Below, one piece after another: positions 50,103-62,124 of a DNA stretch of 64,000 bases (the stretch's first letter is position 1; each line of letters starts with the position of its first letter). The translations under genes were made by a program, and so were the position numbers. The notes below the pieces were generated by a model that saw only the letters and a list, made by a program, of their open reading frames with translations, was not told where the DNA came from and ran no database searches. Source of the stretch: Diadema setosum (lineage: Eukaryota; Echinodermata; Echinoidea; Diadematoida; Diadematidae); assembly GCA_033980235.1 (NCBI GenBank), contig CM067070.1, positions 23,834,699 to 23,898,698 of the forward strand. Direction: 5' to 3'.

Positions 50103-52703
50103 GAGTTTGTTTGCAAAAAACAAAAAAAAACAAAAAAAAAACGTTTGACTCTCAACACCGGCTACTTGCTAAATAACTTAATTGCCGGTAATACTCGCTT
50201 GTTCTCTTCTTGCTCTTGAATACCAATGAAACCTCTTCTTGTAAGTTAGATACATTTTATTTCTTACATGGCATGTCCTCTAAAGATACTGCTTCGCCAC
50301 TTGTCAGAGAGTTCAAGGCCTCTTCAAACACTTTCCGATAGTCGTAGGAGGCTGGGTGAAGTTTGTTCCGCCAAAGTTTGATCGTCTCTCTGGGGGTCCT
50401 CCTACATGTCTGGAGGTCTTCCTCACTGAGACGAAGTCTTGATGCAATCTCTTGCACTTGCTCGTCAGTGAGATGTCTGGTGGCCTTATGCAAGTGGTTA
50501 ATATCAGCTATGGAATCTGAGTGAACGACCAAAAACAACAACAACAACAAGCCTCAGTTACATAGAGAGACCATAACATAGAGGCGACGTTTCATGAAAA
50601 GCCAACACGGCCAATATCAGATCACTATCATTATACCTGGAGTATCTTGAAAACAAAACACGCAACAAAATATCTGGGTTTCTTTGTATCTGGCCATACA
50701 CTGCATAGTTGCCAGATGTTCCCTATTAGTAGGAACATTCCTATTTCACATGAAACGAGAAGCATCATGCATCTTTATGTTCCCCTTTTTTGTGTAAACA
50801 GTTGCTATTAATGACGTTTGGCGAATCAATAAATATCAATGTAAATGTGGAAAATTCAATTTCAATATGAACATTATTTTCTGATAGTTATTTTACTTTC
50901 TTTATTTTTTTTTGTTCTAATTTATGAATTTTTATTCTAAAATGTCTAAGTTATACATCTTTCAGATTCTTGTATGTGAATCATCAGTTAATATTTCTGT
51001 TTTGTAATCACAACGGGATGCATTGGATTGAATTATTTGTCTAGGAAAAGACACCCTTTCAACTCTAATCTTGCAAAATCATTTCCTTTGAGTGTTTCTT
51101 TGACTTTGAGAGAAATCTCAATCAAGTCAATTGAAAATCATGTTGTTGGTAAAAGGCACGACAGGAATTTCATTGAAGGAGAAAATTTGTCAAAATGAGA
51201 GGCCAAAGGGCACGGTCTTTCATAAAGAGTTTGAGCTGAATTGAATTGAATTGTATTAGAATAAAATGTGATGCCTTAACGTGGCTGCTGTTGAAGAAAT
51301 CCACTTATGCATGTATACGTCAACCATCAGAGAAATGCCTGATCTAACCTCCCCTATAAGAAACACTAGGTAATAAAGTATTTTGCATATAGGGGGCCCA
51401 TACTGGTAGTGTTTGAGCAGATAACGCGATTTAAACACTCTGTGATTGGAAGTCTGGAGCTTTATCCAGTGACCCACAGCAGTTCCTCAAGAACTCCGCG
51501 GCGGAAAGAGCTTCTCCTATCAATTGTTGTTGATGTGTCTTTTTTTCTTGTTCTTAAGTAGGGCCCAAGTGTTTGTAGACATTGCAGGAAATAACGTGAT
51601 ACAAAATGTTACCTTTCAGCATTTTAGTAGCGAAGTCCTGATGACCATCCAAGGACATAATCGCCCTTGCAAGCTCCTCTCTGTAGTAATAAGGGGAGGG
51701 GTGCTTCTTTCTCCTCCATCTCTCGATCAAGTCCGATGGTCTGATTTTGTCCAGCGTCTCTCTGCACGAGGTGATGTCCTCTGGTGTTAGTCCAAGTTTT
51801 GTAACGAGTGATTCCATTTGCTTCTCGTTGAGGTTCCAGGTGGTGACATACATATCGCTGAGGCTCTGCTCATAATCTGAAATGAGTTTTACAAACACAT
51901 TATGACTCTCTTTTCATGACAGTTTAAGTGCTGTCTGTACTTGCATTTGTCACTGCATAAATAACTGCATTTGCGTCAGTTACAGGAAACATTTATTGCA
52001 TTTTGGATTACAACAAAACGACAGTCGGTGGATTCTGACAACAAAGCTTCGGGGCTTTTTACATGATCATTTTTTTTTTAAATTTGTGGTGCAATAGAAT
52101 GGTAAACGCAAGTCAAACCACTATTTACTTTACATAGCTTTGGGGACGACGACTTTTATAGTACCATAAGACTATGATCCTGCTCGTGTTACTAAAAACA
52201 GAAACGAAAAAAAGTTTTCAAAAGGAGGTTAACAATTACCTCGTTTCTTGCTCTGCATTTGAAAGAAAATTGGAAATAAATTGCTTCTCACAACAACTTA
52301 CTGAGAGCTGTCATCCTGGCAATATCCATGAATCCAGCCTTCACGAAACTTTCGCATAGCGTGGCTCGAGGCCTCCCGTTCTCTCTACTAGCCTCTTCAA
52401 CAAGTTGACGGATCACTGGTATCACACATCGTGATGTGAGTGGTTTCCTGTACTTGTGGAGTCTGGCTGTATCCAGACCGAGAGCCTCTGAAAACGGTAG
52501 AATGTCTTCCATCAGCAATGCGAATCCGATTGTGGCAAGCTCGGCTTCGAAGACGTAATCTCCCCTAGGCAAAGCAATGCATTCTAGGAAGACGAAATAT
52601 GGCAGATAAGCGACAAATTGTGAATATGATATATTATCTTTCATTGACTTATTGATCATTGCACAACCCTCTGTTTTCAATTACCATGGTACTGAATAAA
52701 CAA

Positions 52704-52741
<38 letters not shown>

Positions 52742-55700
52742 GTATATGGACATACATATAAATAATTATTAAATATAAACCAGTAAACATACGAACTATT
52801 GGATATCCCAGTACCTCTGTTGCAGGTTGTGTTCCTATTCAGGATTTACGGTAATTAGGATATGAGGGTTAAATTCCCTACCTGCTTAGTTGGGCATAAA
52901 GATTAAAAAAAAATATGTCAGTAATGTCAAATGAAGCAATAAAGTTCGATTTTATAATAATTTGTTTACATACAGTACACAAAAGAGGGCTTTAGAAATG
53001 TTATGTTATGTTATGTCTTCGGGTATGGCAAAATATGATTTAAAAAATATGTTTGCGAGAAGGTAGGCTCACAACTGTAAAAACTAATAAAAGCATGTTT
53101 TCGCACGAACGAAAGTTATGTAAGAAAGCCGTATTTCGACCTTATATGGACTTAGTGGGAATGGCAACATGAAACACATGTAATAACTTTATGTAATAAC
53201 TTTATAACACATTATAACTTCCTACTTTATATACATCTATACATACTTGATACAGTACCTGTGCCCTCTTTCATGCAGTACAACAAGAAGGGAAATCTAT
53301 CGACAGCCGTACCTGAGCATGACGTATGAAGGCGTAACAAATTCAAAAATATTACGCGCTTCTCGCAGCTGGTTTGAGGTGATGAGGACCTCCACTTTTG
53401 CAGAAATCTATACATGCAATCATCAGAGAGCGATTCGGCGGAAGAAACTTCCGCTGGAGAAGTAGTCTCCGCCGCTGACAGAAGTTTTCGACGCTCCTCC
53501 TGTTTTAAGTTGACGGCTACCATGCGCAACTCGTCATCCGTTATTTCTGAAACTGAGCGTAGGAACTTGCGAGAGTAAATTTCTCTGACGGACTGATCAT
53601 ATTTTACAGTGACACGTCTGTCCTCTTAACTTGTTTTGACATTATAACACTTATACAAAACAAGCACTTAAGATGTAAGAGGAACAAACAGCCACGTGCT
53701 ATAGCGTAAACATTTTAACCATACACATGTAGATACACGCACAAACGTGTATAGTCACGAATATTCCTGTTAAAACTATTATGGCCATTTGTGACATTCG
53801 TTTGACATACGAAACAAAGTTGTAAGCAACCCTTCCTGCCAAGTGAAAGATGTATTTAGATTCTAACCGTAACATATTCGACATGAATATGACCATGTAA
53901 CTGTGAGTCTGCGCTATTTCTCGACAGTTATGTGACACGAGTCTGTTCTGTGCTTTCTGTGTGTTATGTGTCAACTGATTATTCCACGCGATAGCCTAGA
54001 CGTACATGTATACATTGTTTATTGATATGATAGAGAATGATGAGCAACAACTGACAGGACCACAACAGTGTCTGAGATCAAATTAAAAGATTTTTTGCCT
54101 GCATCATCCAAAGATAGCAACACTGCTATCAATTTGTAGGGCCTATTGCCATGAATGTAGCCACGCCCTTGCTCTATAGTCCTGCTTCACTTACACGAGT
54201 ACACAGTAACTGTTTATGTCCTCGTGAAGTAACAGAATAACTTCCTAAGAAGAAGGAAAGAATGAAGACCCCAATCAGACAAATAAACAAACAAAACTAT
54301 CACACTTCTTGCCTTCATATTTCAGCCCATCAACGGCAGCACGTAACTGCTTACGGAGGATCATATCGGACGGAGAAGTGGACAGTTTTTCGTCCCGCCA
54401 TTGGCAGAGCTTTTCCACTATTTCCTCGTCATCTATTTTCTCTGCTGTTTGCACACCCAGTTTCTCCAAGAGCTGAAGCTTCTGGTCTTGATTCAGATAT
54501 TTCACACAGTTCGAGAGTTCTTCCTTCGGGATGAAGCTGCTCTCTGCATGAAATCAGTGGTCAGTTAAGAGATGGTAAAGTTTGAATTCACGAACTGCCG
54601 TCGGAAGGCGTAATTTCGTATTTCGTATTACAACTTCTGTAACTGATGATCATTATGTACATTGAAAGAGGCTGAAAGACACACACGCACATAGACACAG
54701 GAAGTAATAGCTGCTAGCTTCCCACTTAATATAGTGCTGCTAGATTACATAAATTTGAGTGTGCAAATTAAGAAGTACATATATACAGCTTCATGCAAAT
54801 CATGAGTTGTGTAAGGACCTTCAACCAAGTGTGAATTAAAAAAAAAAAATCCCATCATGACCGATTTACCTTGATCAACTTGATCAAACCACACAAAAAG
54901 CATACAAGCAAAGAAAATATCCCACGGTATGTTTGATGCATGTGATACGCTTACATGTATGAAATATCAAGTTCATATTCAGACACCCAACAAAAGACCA
55001 AATGAATGTATGTATATGTATATGTATGTATATGTATATGTATAAATTATGTATATTTACATATATATATCCACGTGTGTGTGTGTACATGTCCCTTTAT
55101 TATTATGTCATCTATTCATATTATACGCTCCTCTCTTTCTCTGTATACGTTTCATAACTTACGATAATGCTCCAATATTCGCAGCATGTTGTCGTCGTAC
55201 TTCACATTATTCGGAAGCTTGGGCACAAGGTGTCCTGAAACAAAACGTAAGGAAAGCATTTTAAAGTATCAAGATTTTAAATGCGAAGCGTCAGATCCAT
55301 CCTGTTTGCCAGCTTTGTATCCTTCCTTTATACCGAGTAGATTACACATCTCATTTGCATATAACTTACTCAGGCGATGGAGGAGTTCTAGCGTCGAATG
55401 GTCATCTAATACACCGGAATTCCCAGGTTCATCATGAATGTCCAGTATGCAGCCTTTGGTATGGAAAGGGAACATCAGTGAAATGGGCAGGATATTAAAT
55501 CACGCAAATATGCATAATGTGTCAATTTCATGAAGTTAGGCAGTTTGCTTATCCCAGTATAAAATTTGGAAAAATGTATACCCTCTTACCACTAAATTAC
55601 TAACATTTTATACAAACCACAGACCGAGTTTCGAATATTCTGTTAATGAAAGTGCACAAAAGCTATAAAGGCTTTTATGATTACTAAGCAGCTTTTGTCC

Positions 55701-58700
55701 GTCAAGGAAACTATTTATTTTATACAATGTCGTTAAGTGTTACAAGCGAAGATCGATATAATGTTCCATAAAAGCAGTGGTTGTAATTGAGTTTTAATCT
55801 TTGTTTGTTCCGCACACAAAAGAAGGCGACCAGTGCACACCTTTCGTCCATTATTACGTAGTTGATTCATATTATTCACCATGATGAGTCACATTATTGT
55901 GAAACTGCACCACTTTTAGGTTGTGAATGTAGGCCATGTAAAATCAAATTCGACTGTTGTTTTTTCTTTGGTGAGTTTGGCAGAGCAGGGTCACACACAC
56001 CAATAAAACTCATACACACAGTATATGACTAAAACAAAGTTAAATGCCAAACATTTGTGGAAAAAGCAAAACTTGTTGAAACAGAAAAGGGACTGTCAAA
56101 TAAACAAACAAATAAACACATTACCCAGAATATCGAAGCGGTTTGATTTTATAGCTGCTTCCCAGAGTTTGCATCTGGTTTGGTAATGGCTTCCCTCCTC
56201 CCGTCCGATCCAGTCCTCAATCATCCTACTAGTGTCAAAAACGTCTTCCATAACTGTGCCACAGTTTGCGTCTCTTACTTTGTTTTGTGCCATAGACTTA
56301 TTTGTCGATAAAACGTCAAGGATCTTCCCGCGATGTCGTTGGGTGAGTTTGGAAGTGAGCTTTCGTATCTCAGCTGAGCTAATGGGCTCCATCCATTTTT
56401 CTCTCACTGCAAAGGGATATTACATAATTTTAATTACACCATGGAATTATTTTGTTGAGGCTATATGCCAAAATGTTACATTAAGGTATGCTTACAAAAA
56501 GGGACCTTACATCAAGGAACATCAATATCTGCTCAAGCTTAAAGGGATGGTACAGTATTGGTGGAGATGAGAATTGGGCTTTTAACTTTTTGCGAGATAC
56601 CAAGAAAACACTTATAATGTAGTACAGGGCATGCCATTTTTAGAGGAATTCAAAGTTTATTTGACGAAAATTGGAATGACTGAAACATCCAAAAACAAAG
56701 TAAAACAAAGCGATCGTAATAAAGTGTGGGTCCCACACAATATTAAAATCGCTCTTTTTTTGGATATTTTATCCATTTCAAAATCAATTCTAATCAAATA
56801 AACGTTGAACCCCTCATAGAATTATATGCTCTTTCAAATTTCATAAGAGGTTTCTCATTATCTCACCAAAAAATGTTAGAAACCTGAAATTAGGTCTGAA
56901 CCAAAACTATACGATCCCTTTAATGTCTAATTCGAATACCTCAGCTAAATATGTAAGGTAAATTCATTGTTTCTGAAGAAAAGATGTTTGATAACCCAAC
57001 AATCTACCATAATTAGTATACACGACAACTTTGCTAAATTGCAGTTTTATTGCGACCTAACAATGTAGATTCTAGGTAAAGACCTACGTAAAGTAAATGT
57101 ACCTTAATATCGCTGGAATAATATCGATTCTTGAACACTCCGAAAAAAAAGTTAAAAAGGTTATATCACCCTACTTTCTCCTTCAAGGGAAATCCACGTA
57201 AGTAATTTGATTGAAACGTTCGAACATAATTTCTATGAAGTATGACGATATTTCTGATAATTCAGATGTTTCTGCCCTTAATATCTGTCTAGCGCTCACA
57301 AAAAAAGGGGAACATGACAGAATAGAGGTGGAAGGAAATGCTATCTGGTGTTCATTGAAAAAAGGGAACCGGCGCGGCGTGGAGAGCTGCCCTCGTACCT
57401 ATCACACTGTACGTACCTAGGAAAAATGTTTTGTGAATTGACTGGCAGTCTGCTCTTTCAAGCGCTCGGCAAAATTGTACACGGAGGTTTCCGGTGGATT
57501 CATTTCTCCATTCTTGAAGTTTTGCCAAAGCATCTCCCACGGCTTCAAATCGACTCCTCGTCTTGGTACTGTCCCATGGTAAATTTAATCCACGGAAGAG
57601 TTTCCTGATTTGTATCGCATCAAGATTCCACAGAACGTACTCGGCAAGGTTGTCCGATACTGACGTATACTGCCCTGAAGTGGGAGAAATTAAACGTAAG
57701 GGCAAGTACCAACAACCTTTGAGACTGGAATCATAATAAATAACTTTTGAAATACAACATAGTTAAGATGACTTAAACAATAGGAACAATATTAAGATAT
57801 TAATTTCATTCGTCGTTAAGATGATGTTTGTGATTTTTTTGTTTGTTTGAACATGCATATAAAAAGTTGTAAGGTTTCTACTTGTAATTTTTTTTTCAAA
57901 CAATTCGTTTATTCTATTGCAACTGATTGACAAATTGCCCTACATCGACGACAATTATTATTTATTCTATGGTCATTCTCAAACATTCTGTTACCCTGAT
58001 TTACCACTTTCTTTTAAACGTTACCATGTGGAATTGCACTTGTATACATACAAGTAAAAAAAAAAAAACACTCCAAAAACAAAAAACGAAAAACAAAAAC
58101 GAGAGAGGCATCAGTCCACGCTTATCACAGCAGGCCGTGATCGCGGTCACATTACATATTCGATGCTGTGGTATCTGCACTCTCTTTCCGAAGGGAAAAA
58201 AATAAAATGTTCCTGTAATAGCTTATTGCAGAACAGCAACATTGTACCGCGAAGGCTAAAACTTATTGACTACACGTATGAAAACACACACACAAACACA
58301 CAGTGGACATTGATGGATATTTGAACGTTCGTGGGTGATTTGCGGATGTGAGAAATGTCACTGTTCCGTAAGAAAAATGTGAATTTGAGAATTCAATAGG
58401 CTACTTTAATGATCTTTGGTCATATATTACCTTCGATTTGCCTCATTTGACTTCATCTATTGCTTAACGTGAACGTGGACGGGATCTGTTACCGCGCTTT
58501 ACAGATTATTAGGATGATTCAAAGAATTCTCACCTTGCTGATATTGCAAGAAATCGACGTTGTCGCTGCCGACTTTGTTGAAGATGTTAAGCAGTTCCTT
58601 CCCCACTTTTCTATTTCTACTTTTGACCTCACAGAGAGTGACGTAGAGTTGACTGGCGTCGTAAATCATGTTCTCCTCTGGCCTGATAATTTGTGATTGT

Positions 58701-61700
58701 CCCAGTACGTCGACCAGTTTATTTAAGGTCTTCTGTTTCTCAGCATAGCATAATAATTGCCATATTTCGATGTAAGACAGTGAATCTATTGGAAAAAGAG
58801 TAGTATGACATTGAACGGAAATCACATGCTATGTGCTCAATTAAATGAGTAATCCTGTAAAAGCATTTATAACAATAAATGCTACATTCAATCTACGAAT
58901 CATTTTGTCACCTCACAACAGGATTCAGTCATTTAAATAAATTCAAATTAATGCCTTGCCCTGCCTTTCGAAACAACCCATCTTGCAAATTCCAAAGATA
59001 ATATGCACAAAAATAGCAAGTAAGGAAAATACAAAGTGTGACATGCAAAACACCTACAACTTAATAAGTAGTAGAGAAGTTACGTTCGAGAAGTTACGTT
59101 GTAGCTATGAACATGATATTTGATATAGGTATCGTTGAGTAATCATGAACCTGAAAATAAATTAATCGTTTCAAAGTTTGACATAGTAAATAAAAAAAAA
59201 AAAGGCAATTGGAAAGAAGTAATATCAATAATGAATAAAATTCATAACGCGGTCTACCAAATCACCAACCATAATTTCAACGTGATAAGTAATACACGTA
59301 AACTCGAAAATATATCATCCATAGCTAATCCACCTGAACATTCTATTGTCATTCTCTCAAGGCATATTATTGATTAATACAATATCAGTCACACGCTTAT
59401 ACTTCACTCACGATTGGCATGCCTTTACACAACGTCCAATGGGAAATAGATATATGAAAATAACTCACAAGGTTAATTTGCTAGGGATTAGGGAACCTAT
59501 AACTAACCTGCTAGTGGCAAAAGTTCTGTTTGAGACTCCTCGTCGTTACCTTGACGTTCAAAGTTTTAATGTAGGAAAAAGAAGAAAAAGAAGAGGAGGA
59601 AGAAGAAGGAGAAAATCAAGATCATCAATAAAGTGAAGTACAAATACAATCACATGTTCATTTGTACCGAGTGTTCAACCCTAACATTAACATCTGCCAA
59701 AAATCTTAACCATTGTTACGCAAAATAATAATCTACGATTGTTTAGTCTTGGTAGTATCCATCTGATAGCACCGTAGGCCTACAGGTAATGCGAGTCGTA
59801 TTTGAAAGGAGAAAGACTTTGGCAAGTAATTTCATGCAAACCGGGGAAATCATAAATTTGTGCGATTTCTGCAGAAATGATACATGAAAAAGGGGCCTAC
59901 ACGTATTTATTTCATGGATTGTCAAGCATCACGCGGTGAAATGTTCTATGACTATCAAGCGTGCACAATATGAGTAGTCATAAACCTGATTTGAAAACCT
60001 CATGAAAGAAAATAAACTTTGAAGAAGGAAAAAAACTATTTCTTTTGCTGTACCTATTGCATAAATAATAGTTAAAAGGCTAGCTCTGTATCTACTGGAT
60101 TGGACATGAAAATTAAAGTCAGGAGATTTAATATAAATTACCTCCATTCCTTCTTGCCCTTTGTTTCCGACGAATGTACACCGTTATTGATGAGGCAACG
60201 ATGATAACGACCAGAATTCCAGCGATCACTGAAACCAATGTTTTAAATTGATTGAATTGCGTCATAAAATATGCGGCAGGTATATGATAGTTCAAATGTA
60301 GTTTGGCTGACTTTTGGTGTATATCCCTATACATACATGCATTTCACACATTATCATTTATTCTGTTTTATCTATGTTATACTGCAGAGTTGACCTGTTT
60401 TGTTTTGTAAAACTGCTTTCCATAGGCGCCTCCAGTAATAACAAACATCAATCTACGTCATGAAATAGTGTATTTACCATTCGGCCATTGTTTGTAGAAC
60501 TTCACAACCAGCTCTACATGTCATGTACATAATTTGTCAACGCATATAACTGTTTGTGTGTACTTATTTGAACTGTCATGCTTGCAATGACAGTTGATGA
60601 AAACTTGCTGGCCATACCGTGGGGAAAGTGGTAAGACTTGCGAATTCAAGAATTTTCACATGTGCCACGTTCGCATGCCCAACACAGACGACGGCGTGCC
60701 AAGTTCGCATATTCTGCTCAAACTCACAAACCCGCCCAAACTGTTCGATAAATCGCCAAATACTACAGTACAATCAGACAGTGAAAGCGTTTGTTGCGAT
60801 TCTGTTCCCGTCACATTTAGCTTGCATTTTATGGGGTGATTGACTATCATGTACTGTTGCCAACTGGTTTTCTGCAAAACTCGTGCCTATACATGTACAA
60901 TAATGTAGCTACTGATCAATTGATAGAAAAAAATCATAGATTTGTCATGCAATTTACATCAAAGCAAAGCTCTGCATTTTCTCTACAACTTTGCTCACTA
61001 GATATCCAAGGTAACAGAAATCTATAAAATTTACAAATATTTGACAAACAGAATGTTTTACCAGAGCATGAGTACTTTGGTGTCTCAGAATAATGTGGCA
61101 CACGGGGGTTTACACCACGGCACATAAATAGTTAAATAGATATGGCGTGACATCATGTTTAGACTAAATGCATCAGAGGAGTGCATATTTACCACTAGCT
61201 GTCGTATAACTTTCTCTCCTTGCTGTAATCATGACCACAGCTGTTTTCTCCCCGTCCATTCCAGGTATTCTGTACGCTTTACACACATACGGCTCATTGC
61301 TTGGAGCAGCACGTATGGAAATTTCCTTATTCTTCGTCCCATCTAAATTCTTGGTCTCTATATTAGTCAGGGTCGCTACAATCTCTTGGTAGTGCAGAAA
61401 GTCGAGAAAAATGTCGGGAAAGTAGTTGTTCACGAGGCATGTTAAATTGAGTATCGCCAAAGAATCTTCAGTGCAATTCTGTGTCGCTTCTTCCTTCTTA
61501 CTACACACATCAATGGTGGGAAAGGGGCTGACAGGTGTACCTGTGGGGAAAAATACATAGTTATCTTTAAAACGGTATGGCGGTTGACCTCCGTGGTGTT
61601 GATTATTTACGTTTCAAACGCTATCACGCTCCTACCTCTTGTGTATGCACGTTGCACGAATGTCATGCGATATAGCTTTCATAGAACATGCAAACTCTGT

Positions 61701-62089
61701 AAAAGTAGCATGGGTTGTCGCATTTCTCTCTCTTTTAATGTAGCAGATTATACATTGGCAGTGGAATTTCAAGGTCAAACGTTACTTGACTCCTCCAGGA
61801 CTTTGAGTTTCTTTTGTTCGTTTGGCTTGTTTGTTTGTTTGTTGTTGTTTTTTTTTTTACATGAAGCTTTTTCATACGCACCAGTCCACCGCCTTATGCC
61901 GATCCAGTATAACGAATTGTCTCCTTAAAACGAGTAGGAAAAATGACTTTTGCAAACGCATGCATGAGAAAACTATACATATAAATATTACATGTGTATT
62001 ATAGTGCATACAAAACATGTAGACGTAAAAGTATTAACGTTACACACACACAGACACGACACACACACACACACACACACGCACATACA

Positions 62090-62124
<35 letters not shown>

